Positions 21,327 through 33,690 of a stretch of 64,000 nt of DNA are shown piece by piece. Source of the stretch: Polytrichum commune. Its lineage: Eukaryota > Streptophyta > Polytrichopsida > Polytrichales > Polytrichaceae. A program made the translations under genes and the position numbers. The stretch lies in assembly GCA_950295325.1 (NCBI GenBank), contig OX485807.1, forward strand, positions 44,690,796 through 44,754,795. Reading direction: 5' to 3'. The notes under the pieces are model-generated. The model was given only the letters and a program-made list of their open reading frames with translations. It was not told the origin of the DNA and did no database searches. How positions within the stretch are numbered: the first letter of the stretch is position 1; each line of letters opens with the position of its first letter.

Positions 21327-24082
21327 GGTTCTGAGGATGGTTGACAGAAATGTACTTTTGGAGGGATGTACTACTTCGGTTGTAAAGAGATGAGGCCTCG
21401 AGCAGAGTTGTCTTGATGCAATGGGTGTACCTAGAAGAAAGGTACTCCCATTCTGGAACTATTTTTGATCCAATGAATATTTTCTTTTGTATCATGCATG
21501 AAATGAATTTGTATACCCCCCCCCCCCCCTCCCCTCTCTCAATTAAATATGCCTTGTATATAGGAATTATTGTGGTCAACATTCAATTCCTGAAGCAGGC
21601 AGTCTTCAGAAGATTGGTTGATTTGGATAGGCTTGTACTCAAATTTATTTGTTTTTGCAATCATCTGCTCCTCCTGTTCTTAGATTCTCATATGTGGCTT
21701 TGTGAAATCTGTTGAGTCTTGTCACTCTTTACATGAGGGTCTTCGTTGCAAATAGCTGTTTATTTCTCTTACTTCCAGTAGGATACTGTAGGGCCTCTGT
21801 GAAAATGCAGAGTCATATACAACCTGAGGTTGTGAAGATTCCATGTACAGAATTGCTCAAAGTGTTGAAGCCTGCAAACAGGAAGCTGGAAGGTTTATTT
21901 GAAGGTTTACAATGGGGATGAGAAAGGTCTTCCTCCAAGTTCTTTCTGGTAGTTAGGGCTTTCAGTATCCTCTTGCTTATTCTCAGGTGGGTAAATGTAG
22001 GAAAGGTTTATACTGGGCATATTGGGAAACCTGGTGTTTTTAAGAGGAAAATATCATCAGAAATGAAGTGGTTGTGGCCACCTCTCCACTGATATTCTTT
22101 TGGTGAAACCTGTACTCAGACTGGGGCCCACTATGGCGACCTGACCCCTTTCCTTTCAGAAGAGTTCAACTGAGGATTTTGTAGAAGCATGTTAAGGTTG
22201 ACTTGAAACATACAATTAGATTATTCATTGAAAATGGTCTAGTATTGCAGACACTGAACTTAGTTTGTGCTGATGGGCGATTCTTTGTGGATTTTCTTCC
22301 CACAAAGTTTTGTATTTCTGATCTTTGTTTGTTGGAAAAGTGAGGAAACCTTGCAGAGATTTTCTAAGCAATATTGTACTGAAATAAGCTTGTTTCTCAA
22401 GGCTGAGGAGTTTGTGATGTGTTTGATCAGTTTCGTCATAGTGAGGATGTTTGTGTTCTGCGTTTGTGGGTATGATGCCATCACGAGGCTTTCTGATATC
22501 ATGCAACCAAGCAGACTAGTTTTGAATTGGTTACAAATAAGGAATGTGGGCCTTATGTGGTAGTCTTGTCACTCTTCTTTATTGAACACCTATATTTGAG
22601 TGGTATAACCGTATGTGACATGAGGAGATGTTAAGAATGGACACTAGAAAGACAGGTGGTAATGAGATAGAACTATGTGCTCTGAATGTAGACACCATTC
22701 GAAGTTCGGTAGTTAACATAATTGGTAGAGTCAATGTGGCTCTTTCTAGAGAGAGCATCTTCACTTTGAAACTTGAAACGACAATCTACATGATTGACAA
22801 TTGCTAATCGGACGAGACAATTCACAATTCGATTGAATGGCCAAGATTGTCTATGGAGTTGGAAGTGCACAGTGTCACAAACCTTAGGCATTCTGAGATG
22901 CTCTGTCTTGCTACCTGTACCAAGTAGGTCAAGGATGGTGGCATTGAATTTTACCCCTAATTTACGGAGTTCAGAAGACATCGAGGTCGAAGCTGACTTG
23001 AAATGAGATCACCCTAGACAAGCCTCATGATGGGTGAACCAACTTTTCAGAATTGACAAGGTCTTGTCCAGAGAGAGAATTCATGTCTGCCACATGCCCA
23101 TGTGACTTGAGTGATAAAGTGATGACTGGAATATGGAAAGCGATTTTGCACACACATATAAGAGTAATTATTTTTCAAGAGGACTTGTCCTTTGCATCAC
23201 TGTGACGCGACCACAAGTAGTTGTATTTGAACCATGTGATCATTTAAATAACTTTACATTTGTCGCGATGTGGGTCCTTTGTTTTTCATTTCCTTTTAGT
23301 AGAGTCTCACGGGTCCAAAGGTGGTACCTAATTTCAAAGGAGTTCACATTCAGGTTTAGGTCCATGATATTTGGGGCCAAGTCCAAAACAACCCTTTAAT
23401 GGGCCTCATTTCCGAACTCAAAATTGAATCCAAACTTGAAGATTGGTTTCTCAAGCTAGGAGGAATATTATTTATGAGTAGAGATTGACAACATTTGACA
23501 CAAAATGTTGTCATATTAGATCACTTCATTTTTGCATACCTAGTGTAATCTTCTTGGACCTGAAATTTTACTCCTGACCGATAGGATTGTTTGGTTTTGG
23601 AGTTTCTTCGGTTTTGGACCCTAGTGTAAACCCACCATAAGATAGTGCTACTGAATCTCGACTTTTGTTTAGGGACTCACTCCAATTTTGTCATTCTTGA
23701 CTGGGAAGATTGCTTGACTTTGGTCTTGGACCTTGATGTGAACCCACCCAAAGTTACCATGTATCCAGGTGCAATGAAGGGGGCATGTATTTCATCCATA
23801 AATTTCATCCATGCATCACGGAGCTCAGAACTTGCTCGCTTGGGAGTTCAGCAGATAAGCAGGTGGCAGCCGCGGCGGCTATGGAGATTGCTCACGCTCT
23901 CCATCGCATAAATAAATGCGAGTAGAGTAGGCCGCCATTCGATCTTACAGCACATTAGTGTGTAGAAAGAGAGAGAGACTCGGGAAGGAATTTGTAGAAG
24001 GAATTTTCAATTTTCAATTTGCAAGTGTCTGATATTGAGCACAGGATTGAAGGAGAACAGGATTGATTATCCGGCAGCAGCT
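21327..24082. other. CACTIN 3' UTR and spacer before GET3D
   Basis: The first few hundred bases are probably CACTIN 3' UTR (poly-C run near 21518). Family A lies at 22590-22700. The part near 22780-22860 matches 53230-53310 (shared GGACGAGACAA context). The block 23560-23760 holds two diverged direct copies of a motif ending in GTGAACCCACC-like sequence, related to 39.0 kb. The last 150 bp (GA-rich, then the GET3D leader) are promoter or 5' UTR. No credible coding exon was found. Confidence 0.55.
22590..22700 (+). repeat. Dispersed family A copy
   Basis: It has CACCTATATTTGAGTGGTAT near 22588 and GAACTATGTGCTCTGAATGT near 22671. The middle is diverged. Confidence 0.6.
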
Positions 24083-27000
24083 ATGGCGCTTTCATGTGTT
24101 TCGAAACCGCCGTCGCTCCTGTCTTCGCACGCTTCTCGAGTCGGCGGTGTCGGTTCGTTTCCCCGCCAGGCCGTGCGGTTATTAGTAGTGAATGTGCGGC
24201 CATTGTCACGACAAGTTAAGGTTAAGGTGCATGCCAGTAATAACACGCGGCTGGTGACTTTTGTTGGAAAAGGAGGAGCAGGCAAAACCACTGCCGCTGT
24301 TCTTGCTGCTCAGGTGCGCCATTTGTAGTGGTTTTCACGTAGCATCCATTGTGTGATTGGTGTCACAACTTCTAGTGTTGTGTATCGAGTGGTTCTCCTC
24401 CTTTGATTGTCGCGCACAGTCTGCTGGTGCCGTTTCTGGCTCAATAGCCCGTCCTTTGGCACTGGATTATGTCAATTTCTAATTTATCGTCAATCAGAGC
24501 GCGCCAATTCGAGAGTGAGGTTCGTTTGAAGTGTGCGGCCGAGCCGTTGAGCTCAATTGTTTTGGGACATTAAGAGTTGCCTGTACACAAAGGAATGTGG
24601 AGGAGGAGGGAAGATCGCTGCTAATGTTCTTGCTGCTCAGATGTGCTCCTCCGCCATTGTAGTAGTTTCTAGCATCGACTGTGTGATTGGTGTCTAAACT
24701 TTTAATGTTTTGTGTGGAGTAGTCCCCCCCCCCCGTTTGATTGTCAACTATAGCTGTCTGGTGCTGTTTCTGGCTCAATAGCCCAGTCCTGTGGCACCGG
24801 ATTACGCCATCGTCCAATTTATTGCCGATCAGTGGGCGCAAATTCGAGAGTGAAGTGTGCAGCCAAGCTGTCCATCTCAATTCCTTTCAGGACATTAATA
24901 GTCGCCTGGTACAGAATTGAATGCGGAGGAGCAGCTAAAACTACTGCCGCTTAGGTGTGCTCCTCCGCTATTGTAGTGGTTTCTACGTAGCATCGACTGT
25001 GCGATTGGCGTCTCAACTTCTAGTATTGTGTGAAGAGTGGTCTCCTCCTTTGGTTCTTGCGCACAGTCGTCTGGTGCCGTTCTGGCTCAATAGCCCGGTA
25101 CTTTGGCACGGAATTACGTTATCGTCTGATTTATCACCGATCAGAGGGCGCGCATTCGAGGGTGAGGTTCATTTGAAGTGTGTAGCCTAGCTGTTGAGCT
25201 CAATTTTTAGGATAATTGTTGCCTGGTACACTAAGGAATAGGAGGAGCAGGCAAGGTTATTGCCACTGTTCTTGCTGCTCAGATGTGCTCCGCGGTCATT
25301 GTAGTGGTTTTTAGCATCGACTGGTGTCTCAACTTAGATAGTATAGTGTGTGGAGTGGTTCTCCTTTAATTGTCGTGCTCTGTCTTCTGGTGCCATTTCT
25401 GCCTCAACAGCCCGTCCTTTTGGCACTGGATTACGTCATCTTCCGATTCATTGCCGATCAGAGGCCGGAAATTCGAGAATGAGGTTTCTTTGAAGTGTGT
25501 AGCCAAGCTGTTGATCTCAACTCTTTGTAGGACAATAATAGTCGCCTGGTACACAAGGGAATGCTCCTCCTCGAATCCAGACTTTCATAATTACTAATTC
25601 CATATTTTGAAAATTTGCCTGTGCGTGCAAGTGTGTACACAAGCATAAACAAATGGCGGTTGGAGAAATTTCGATCTTCGTGTAGAGGAGCATTCCAAGC
25701 TGTTGATTCCTGCTTTTTAGTTTGAAGCAGAAGTTTCTTATAGATTGAATGGCGTTTCAGACTTCCACCTGCTTATTAGGTCTCCTATTGCAAAAGTACA
25801 GGCGATTAGTTTTTAATGGCTGTAAGAATCGTTGATACAAAGTCATCAACTATTTCCTGTAACTATCCAACAATTCAAATGGTCACTTGGTTGCAGCCTC
25901 CTATAATTGCAAAATCAGCACGATCTGCAAAAATCCTTTTCACTCGCACTATGTCGTTTAAACATGCAAGTTATCATGTCTTGATAACAAACTTAAGAGG
26001 GGGTTGATTAGTGGAGGTGATGGTGAATACTGTTGCGGTGGATTCACAGGGGGCAACGTCAAGGGATTGGCAGGCAGAAGCTGAAAGTTCAAAAGGGGCC
26101 ATAACCAGTGTGGTTGCTGCGTGTGCAGTACTACGCCAGCACTGGCTTGCGCACCTGCCTCCTTGTACAATCTCAAGACCCCACCGCTGATGTCCTCCTT
26201 GGTGTAAAGCTAGGTATTACTCCTACTTCATTCAGAGATGGCAGTCTCACTGCTTTTCGACTTGAAACAACCAAGGTATTTTTGGCTTCGAGATCTTCTT
26301 GCTGATTAGGGTAGAGTTTCTGATCATGGATAGCTGTAGTCGGGCTGTAGTCTTTCTGCTTGACAAATTGAATCTGATTGGCTAATCAACTCGTGTAACA
26401 GAATGTTTGTAGGAGTCAAGTAAGATCATTTAGACTTTTGGTTGGATTCTGGGTGAGTATGTGACTCATACAACTGCGCGCGTTGTGATTTGGCATGGCG
26501 CTTGTGTTTAGATGCTCATTGAGCCCTTGGCTCAGATCAAGAATGCAGATACGCGCCTCAATTTTAGTCAAGGAGCTCTGGATGAGGTACACACTCAACT
26601 CGAGGGAGGGTCACAAGATGGACATGCATGAGCTAAGAATTCTAAGAATGCCACCCACGTATTTTTGCACGTCCAAATCTCCTTTACAGCAGTCATTCTT
26701 TATCCTGCCAGTGTAACTCAAATGTTAGATTATCTGAGATGAGGTGCATTTGAAATTCTAGGTAGTTGGTGAAGAGCTGAGTGTGCTCCCAGGGATGGAT
26801 CCTATTTTGGCGATGGGTGCAATTGAACGTCTTACAGGCTTCAGTGGGCTTTCTAAAGGAGCGGGGAAGAAAGATGAGAAGGATTATGACGTTGTTGTGT
26901 ATGACGGTCGAAACAGTGAGGAAGTTTGTCGAATGTTTGGGTCAGCTGAGAGAGCAAGGTAACTCTTCGATTGATACATTGTAAGCCGTTTATCATCAAA

Positions 27001-28203
27001 AAGTGTACTTTTCTGCCAGTATAAGCCTAGTTTCATCTGTTGAACTTGCAGAGATTGTGCTCAAGTACAAGCACCTCTCGTATCTGTTCACCCAGGTATA
27101 TAAGTTTATAACTCCCTCGTCTATACTGGATGTCCAGATGGTATGCTAGCCGATTGCGAGCCATTGCAGAGAAGACAGATACAGGACGGATGGCCTTCCC
27201 TTCGTTTATGAAATTCATGGAAGGCGCATTTCTTGATGAAGGCAAAGCAACTACGAGATCAACAAATGAGATCTGGGAAACAAGTGATCGCATCCTTTCG
27301 GTATGTAGCACTGCCTGGAGTATTCTGCCCAGTTCTCAACATGCCTTTTCAGGCTTGTTGAAGTTTCTCACATTCTGTTTGTCAGGCTTTGTTCTTGATA
27401 AGCATGTAAGAGTATGTTGGTGAATGACATGTCTAACATTTTGGCTATCGATGCAGAGGGTTGTTGAAACATTTCAAGACCCGAAAAGATTCTCGTGTTT
27501 CTTGGTTACAAATCTAAACAACCCCATATCAGTTGATACAGCCCTACGCTACTGGGGATGTGCAACCCAAGCAGGAGCATATGTAGCCGGCGCTCTTTAC
27601 CCCCCCTCTTCTGAAGCATCACCTCCAAACGCTGCATTACAGGAGAAGTTCTTACCTCTGAAAGTTGCAGGTGTACCTCACGTCTCATTTGGCTCTCCGC
27701 CAGATTGGAATGAGACTTTAGAAAGGTTGAGTCAGGAAGCTAAAGGCGTTCTGAATGGAACAAGTCAAGCCCAACCTATCCCCCATCCTGTCGTCTTTGA
27801 CCAATCAGCACGAACTGTAACACTCTTTTTGCCTGGCTTTCAGAAGTCAGACGTGAAACTATCACAGGTATATGTTCTCCTCTGTTGTTGGCATTTATGC
27901 AAATAACCATTGTTGCAACCAAGTTTATCTCTATTGTTTGGCCATACTTGCAGTATCATTTGAATTGTGGAAGTTGTGTTTGAACTAGCAGCATACCCCT
28001 GATTCAGGAGTGGTAATGTTCCATTGTATGTGACAAACAAATGACATTCTAAACCTTGAATGCAGTGGAGGGGAGGATCTGAGTTACTGGTTGAAGCTGG
28101 GGATCAGCGACGCAGTGTAGTACTGCCTGCTGCCATGCGCGGCAAGGTTGCAGCAGCCAAGTTCCAGGACAAGAGCTTGATTGTCACAATTAAAGCCCGT
28201 TGA
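24083..28203 (+). CDS. GET3D: GET3D: chloroplast ArsA/GET3-like ATPase with C-terminal alpha-crystallin domain
   Basis: Seven exons join in frame: 24083-24313, 26129-26275, 26512-26586, 26762-26958, 27138-27300, 27457-27867 and 28066-28203, giving 453 residues. That is about the size of Arabidopsis At1g26090. The Ser/Arg-rich first 50 residues look like a plastid transit peptide. The deviant P-loop [10 protein letters not shown] is at residues 61-70. A switch I-like QSQDPTA lies in exon 2, and a switch II-region equivalent ([11 protein letters not shown]) in exon 4. Residues about 378-453 form a beta-rich domain of alpha-crystallin type ([17 protein letters not shown] to SLIVTIKAR), the hallmark that separates GET3D from GET3A-C. 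Family members are dimeric ATPases of photosynthetic organisms; their client is unsettled. All introns are GT-AG. Intron 1 (1815 bp) is odd: it contains tandem copies of the end of exon 1. Confidence 0.93.
24272..25562 (+). repeat. Tandem array of partial GET3D exon 1 plus intron sequence (four units of about 320 bp)
   Basis: Units begin at 24272 (the real P-loop exon), 24599, 24925 and 25241, and the array ends near 25562; periods are 327, 326, 316 and about 321 bp. Each unit starts with GGAGGAG and, where intact, runs to TTGCTGCTCAG, the end of exon 1, then continues with the same intron text (GTGGTTTCT, GGCTCAATAGCCC, CCGATCAG, GTCGCCTGGTACA). In exon frame the copies read [23 protein letters not shown] then stop, and [14 protein letters not shown]. 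In units 2 and 4 the donor GT after CAG is AT. The copies are decayed pseudo-exons, old but still easily aligned. Confidence 0.9.
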
Positions 28204-30102
28204 GAATTTCCATGCTCTGTTGGTCAAGATATAACCCCAACAACCGATCTGACATCACGCCCTCTTAAGAGACCTGCAACAAGGTTGGTCTTCACTCGAG
28301 TCATGCTCAAAACTGCACTCCTGTGGATGTATTCCTGGATAACTTACATAATTTGTCTTTGAGAAGTTGCCAAAAAGGCAGACATTCTTTGTAGCTCTTC
28401 ATATTTTCCTTGCAAGGATTCTAGCAGGAAAGCCTAGGTGTACAGATTCCTTTGTACCTCAAATTTTGCTACTCTCAGAATTTCACTTTAAATATTTCAA
28501 TTTTGCAAGAGCTTCATACCAGCTAGAGCGCTGCTCGTAAAAGTAAAAAGAAATGAACACCACCGTCTACTGCTTTTGACTCTTTTGTGTCAGGATGTAT
28601 CGTATAATTGGGTATACTTGTCAACGTTGTACTCAACACTCAGGACACGTCCAAAGGCATGCTTGTACTCCTCCCCCCTCCCCACTTTTCAGCATTAAAT
28701 AAATCTGATTATACAGTACTACACTGATTGACACGAAATGCAGGACCGAGGTGAGCTGGCTGAGGATGGGTTCTCCAATATTTCGTAGAAGCATCATGGA
28801 ACTTTGTCAAAGAGGCTGTAGTTTTAATTGGAGAAGGTTAGTTTTACTCTACTGACATAAACATAAGATGTCTTTCCGTCAAGATAGACTCCGTCACAAA
28901 TTCTGCTGAACAAGTCTTCTTGATAGAATGTACTGGGCGTTGAGGTCGAATGCCAAATCACAACTTAGATCCATATGTTTACGTCAATCAGCTCCCTGTA
29001 TATGGTCCTGTGGGAATGGAAACACTCCACAATGAACCTAATTTGCAATTTTGACATGTGAGATTCAGAGAGAGAATGATTGAATCTACAGTCGTGCTGG
29101 CATAAAGTACGACTGACTGTTTCACCACCCACATGAAACTTGGGGCAATCTATGGCCTGGGAAACATGTGGTAGAGTGGACAAAACCGGGGAATGGTACC
29201 TTGAGGATAGAGTCTGGGCCCTCTTAATTCTGTGTCTTGTTCATTACCATATGTGATAAGCAGGACTGCGCTTTGGTGCCAAAAGGCTAGTTTTTGAGTT
29301 GACACATGGGGTAATTTTTGTAGAGGTTCTAAGTAAGAGAAGCGAGACTTGAGGTGCTTTATTTAAAATTTGAATTAATTTGTGCCGTACCTACTTATCA
29401 CCTACGGTAGTCATTTTATGCAAGCTTCAGTACCTTGTGAAACAGGATATACAGTTAGGAGCAGATACTTGTGGAACCAGTTAACCTCCAGATGCCCACT
29501 GAGGCCATTTGCCACCACTTTAACCCCCTCCAGTCATTTCTGAGTATGCCAAGTTGCCCAACCAAGGAAACCTTTGAAATTTTTCTTCTCAGTAACCTAC
29601 ACAGGTATGTGCAATTAGGCTGCCTCTTCACCCATGCAAATTTCCCAGGGTCAAAACCAGATCAGAAAAACTTTTAAACCTTGTTTCCTTATTCATAAAG
29701 CATGCATAGTAAAAATAAATAAATAAAATCTATTGTATCTCATTTATTGTGGCAGTAAATATATTGATAAATATAGTGTGGGCAACCTAATTGCACATGT
29801 CAGTATAGTGGACATCATATGCTGACGTTTTGTGCAAATGCTCAGCACAAGACTGGGTAGGATTAGTGGGCCCTCCAATTATGGGCGTGGGTGTTCCCTT
29901 GCATCTTGGGCCAAGAAGGAACATTCTTTGTGTGGATTCTCCTCTTGTTGCACCTCATAATGTGTCTTCATTAGGTAGAGGGATCTCAAATGCTGATTTT
30001 CCCTAGTTAGTCCACTTCTCATGGGATATTAAAAACGCGATTAGTATGAGATGATTAGCGAATCCAAATTGAGTTTTAGCTAAATTTTGGAGCTTGTATG
30101 AA
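28204..30102. other. GET3D 3' UTR and spacer
   Basis: The first 500 or so bases are probably 3' UTR. A family C end fragment lies at 29130-29195 (GGGAAACATGTGGTAGAGTG). Nothing else could be supported in the rest. Confidence 0.5.
29130..29195. repeat. Family C MITE end fragment
   Basis: GAAACTTGGGGCAATCTA is followed by AACATGTGGTAGAGTGGACA, matching both ends of the element at 32808-33140. No partner end is found nearby. Confidence 0.6.
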
Positions 30103-30635
30103 CAGGGGCGGAGCCGGAGGGGGGGGGGGCTCAAATTTTTCTTTTTCTTTTTGCAATTGCAATATTAAAATTTTTGGGGCGTGTAATACACCATTGGAAA
30201 TGTGTTTTCAAGACCTTTCCAACAGTTTATTATAAGCCCCCAAATTCCTAAAATTTGAGTTGGTAAAACCCAAAAACATCTGCAGTCATTTAGTGATTGC
30301 AAAGCAAGCTGGTCAAAAGAACCGCAATGGGAAAATGAATGTGGTTCTTTATTGCAATGTTTTCTACGAGTGCATCGAAGGAAAATCGAGCATCTGCTTA
30401 GTATTGGCAATGTCTATTGGCGATGATCGGATGGTCAATCTGATGATCATCTATATCGAAAAGACCATTGCCAAAGCTTTGGATATTAACAACATTATCA
30501 AAAAAATTATGGAGATGTTAGCTCAATAAATGATCAAATTTGACCACCTATTGAAATTTGAAAATAAAACATACATTGGATATTTTTCTATTATGAGGTC
30601 AGCCCCCCTAGGTCAAAATCCAGACTCTGCCCACG
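30103..30635 (+). mobile_element. hAT-family DNA transposon, internally deleted, with remnant of transposase C-terminus
   Basis: The left end CAGGGGCGGAGCC is the common plant hAT terminus, and the right end is its diverged inverse (AGACTCTGCCCACG). The 8-bp target duplication TGTATGAA is perfect at 30095-30102 and 30636-30643. Inside, a reading frame at about 30260-30529 ends in IYIEKTIAKALDINNIIKKI, which resembles the hAT dimerisation tail (ZMYM1-like type). At 533 bp the element cannot encode a full transposase. The central part is related to 62110-62335. Confidence 0.85.
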
Positions 30636-30643
30636 TGTATGAA

Positions 30644-31440
30644 TATCTTGTGCACTATTGAAGCGAATACTCTTTTTCTTTTTAAATGATTACATAGGTC
30701 TCCCCCCTCCAATTACATCGACTATTGAACCTTGAATAGTCAACAAAATTTGAGCAAGTAGCTCAATTTCTTTGGAAACCTTTTCTTTCTAGTGGGCCAC
30801 TCTTGATTGCCATGCCATTATTGAGTGTGCACGTTTTCTTTACCGTGGGTCCTTGGCTCTTCAATATGGTTGCTCTAGTGCAATCTAATCTTCCAATCAA
30901 ATATTGCTTGTGAGAATCTTGTTGTATGTGAGGTGGCAAGGGTTCAAAATTCTAGTATTTGCTTGAGTTTTCATGTTAGTCATGACACTTGTTATTGGCC
31001 CTAAATCCTAAACCCACTTCATGGACAATGATTGAAATTGTTAATTTTATGTCTTGCTCATGTCTCATAATACATATGCAAGCTTATTTCCATTGCCTAA
31101 CAGTGTTTACATGTATTTACTACCAAAAATTTGTGGAATTAGTTAGGATGATTGAACACAAGTAGTTATGATCATAGTACAACCATATGTAGTTATGAGC
31201 AACCTACATTTGCAATAGTGTCAAGTATGATCATCTACACAAAGCATTGTGCCGGTACTCATATTAAAGAAGGAGATTGAATGAACGACTCTTCTTGTTA
31301 TGTTGTCAACCTTCTCATTGGGATGGCTTTACACACAAAATTCTACTCGTTTGAGTAGGGAATGAATATCAAATCATAAAATAACATCTTCGTCATCATA
31401 TGCCATGTGAGGAAATCCACTATTGGAAATAGAAGTATGA
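30644..31440. other. Spacer without recognisable features
   Basis: AT-rich sequence with no credible exon and no strong repeat match seen by eye. Confidence 0.5.
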
Positions 31441-31444
31441 TTCA

Positions 31445-32085
31445 TCCATGAAATACTCCACATTCCATGCTCAATTTGACTTGCATGTGGACTCTCCATT
31501 CCTTGCTCTATCTCACTCGCATGTGGACTCCCCCCATTCCTTGCTCTACTTGATTTGCATGTGGACTCTCCATCCCTTGCTCTATCCAACTCATAGGAGG
31601 ACTCTTCACTATTCACTCCTCAATCCAACTCACACATAAGCTCCATGTATCTTGCACTATCCAACTCATAGGTGGAGTCCTCCTTATATCCTCCTTCGTC
31701 TTATTCATACATGGGCTCCCAATTCCCTGCTCTATCCAACTCATAGATGAACTCCTCCCTATATCCTACCCTCTCTGACTCCTACGTGGGCTCCCTAATC
31801 CAGCCTGCTTTTTGCAACTCATACATGGGCTCCCTAATTGTTGTTATGTCCAATTCATGTGTGAGCTCCTTGATCCTTGTTTTATATGATTTGTAGGTGG
31901 ACTCCTCTCTATTTCTAGCCATGTTTGACTCATACATACATGGGTTGTTTGTTCCCTGATCTATCTGACTCAAAGATGGACTCATCTTTATTTCTTGTCC
32001 TATTTGACTCACGCATAGGCTTCGTGTTTCTTGCTTTGTTTGACTCATAGGTAGAACCTCCCTATATCATGCCATGTGCAACTCA
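31445..32085 (-). repeat. Degenerate tandem array of 12/13-codon repeats
   Basis: About 16-17 units end in a motif like CATRNRTGGACTC on the plus strand. Unit lengths are 36 or 39 bp almost throughout; the two exceptions I measured are 38 and 43. On the minus strand the units translate to a loose repeat such as ESPHASEIEQGM or STYKSYKTRIKEL, with long open stretches at 31374-31616 and 31782-32048. Lengths in multiples of three suggest the array arose or was kept as coding sequence. It now has interruptions and no visible gene context, so it may be a dead repeat-protein exon or a minisatellite. Confidence 0.6.
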
Positions 32086-32119
32086 GGCAACCTATACCAA
32101 GGCCCTAAACCAAGGCTAA

Positions 32120-32350
32120 GGTGAGCAAGTTGGAAGGTTACCTTAATGAACTCAAAGACCTTATTAATGGGGGCTTTATGGCAAAAGCAAGTTGTGCTAG
32201 GTTGAGCTTGGCCTCCTATTTCTATATGTCATGATAGCTAATAAGAAGGTATCCATGTTGGTGAATACATGCAAAACCACTTTGTTCATGACCCCTGAGA
32301 TCATGAAGTTGTTGGGGTTGGAGGTGGTGGAGCAGCACCACCCTGTCAGG
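32120..32350 (+). mobile_element. Possible LTR-retrotransposon fossil (Ty3/gypsy-like aspartic protease region)
   Basis: Short translated stretches (for example TTLFMTPEIMKLLGLEVVE) resemble the region after the protease active site in plant gypsy-type polyproteins. The fragment is small, clearly broken and old. No LTRs or other domains were found around it. Confidence 0.3.
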
Positions 32351-32385
32351 TTAGGAATGTACGGATCTCTTGCGAGACAAACATA

Positions 32386-32630
32386 GTGGAGGAAGTTTCA
32401 CGTTGTATATGAATATATCTCTCATTCATCCAACATAAAGCCCCTGAAATAGTATGTAGTCCCAAAAAGAATTGTTAATCTGACACGAAAATTAGCTTTA
32501 AAGACCCCAAATTAGTCTACTCTAGGTCATTTGCAATGAATTGGCAACAATGCTATAGGGGGTTGACCAAGTTTTTATGTTGGATGGATGAGAGGTACGC
32601 TTATTCATGATAATTTCCTCTCTCCCCTCC
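32386..32630. mobile_element. Family B MITE, internally deleted copy
   Basis: Both ends match the element at 13932-14421 (CTCTCATTCATCCAACAT on the left; TGGATGAGAGGTACGC on the right). The block AATTAGTCTACTC near 32508 and GGCAACAATG near 32543 match the interior of that copy in inverse orientation. At about 245 bp it is half the length of the other copy. Confidence 0.7.
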
Positions 32631-32807
32631 TAGGAGAGAGGTCGATCACCATATCAAAATTAAGCCGGGGTTAGAACCGCCTTCAAAGATGCCTTACCAA
32701 CTTAATCAACGGGAGTTGGCACGCTTTAGGGATCCCCTATTTGCTTCCCTAATCCCAAATTGCCACCTCATGTGTCAAATCACTATGTATAGCTTTGCCC
32801 CAAGATA

Positions 32808-33140
32808 GGGAACTTTGGGCAATATGCCACCTAGGGGAACGTGTGCCGAAGTGTACAAATTTTGTTGAATACTCCCTAAACATCTAATTTAGTGTAACCC
32901 ACACTATTCATCAGCGACCCACACTAATGGTTTTGCAATGATTGCCAGGTGACAACTAGGAAGGGTGTCACATGACACTTGGTGCTACATGACAAGTCAT
33001 GAAGACCACTCTAATCAACATGGTACATCAATTTTAATGCAACATCAAATCAAATGTCTAGTGGAGTAGAGTTCTTTCACCAACATATGTCCACTCTACC
33101 ACATGATTCCTTCGATGCTAGATTGCCCAAAGTTTCTTAC
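32808..33140. mobile_element. Family C MITE
   Basis: The left arm (GGAACTTTGGGCAATATG near 32808) and the right arm (inverse, TAGATTGCCCAAAGTTTC near 33119) enclose about 330 bp. The next shared blocks inward (GGGAACGTGTG; TCCACTCTACCACATG inverse) match the ends in the coiled-coil gene's intron 1 and at 29.15 kb. Confidence 0.65.
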
Positions 33141-33690
33141 GATGCACCTATATATTCTAATTCATTCACGAGTGTATTGCACTTGTCAAATGTTAGATTT
33201 CTATGTCAAGGATGTTTGTCACCACAATGAGTCTATGGCACATCATCTTAGGTTGGAATGTGTCATGTACACCAATTCATATTCCTTGCAAAAGGATCCA
33301 TTTGAAGACCCCGGGGGGTGCACTCCATCGTTAAGTTTAACACCACATGCGATAAAAAAAAAATTAAAATTTTACTTTTTACATAAAGCATCACCAAAAT
33401 GGGTCAAAAAAATTTTAATTTTTTTTTAAGAGTAGATATACACGGTATCTATTACATAGTAAAAAAAATGGTAACCAAATTTGGTGATTTGTTTTTTTTA
33501 TAAAACATACCGTTTCTATATAGAGTGACGAAGAATTGAACTAAAACAAATACTACAAAAATGAAGATGACTAGAAAATTCAAAAATATATAAAGAAGAT
33601 ATTATTAATGATTATGTATATGTGGAAAAAACATCATGGTTTTTAAAATTATCTATGGCATTTAAGATAGGGTAGCAAACTTTTATCGCG
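33141..33690. other. AT-rich low-complexity spacer
   Basis: Long A and T runs (33350-33430 and 33480-33500) and no coding signal. Confidence 0.5.

Noticed and set aside
22225-22563. Open frames of 80-98 codons on both strands after CACTIN
   Set aside because: Overlapping frames on opposite strands, no motif and no splice context; probably UTR or spacer.
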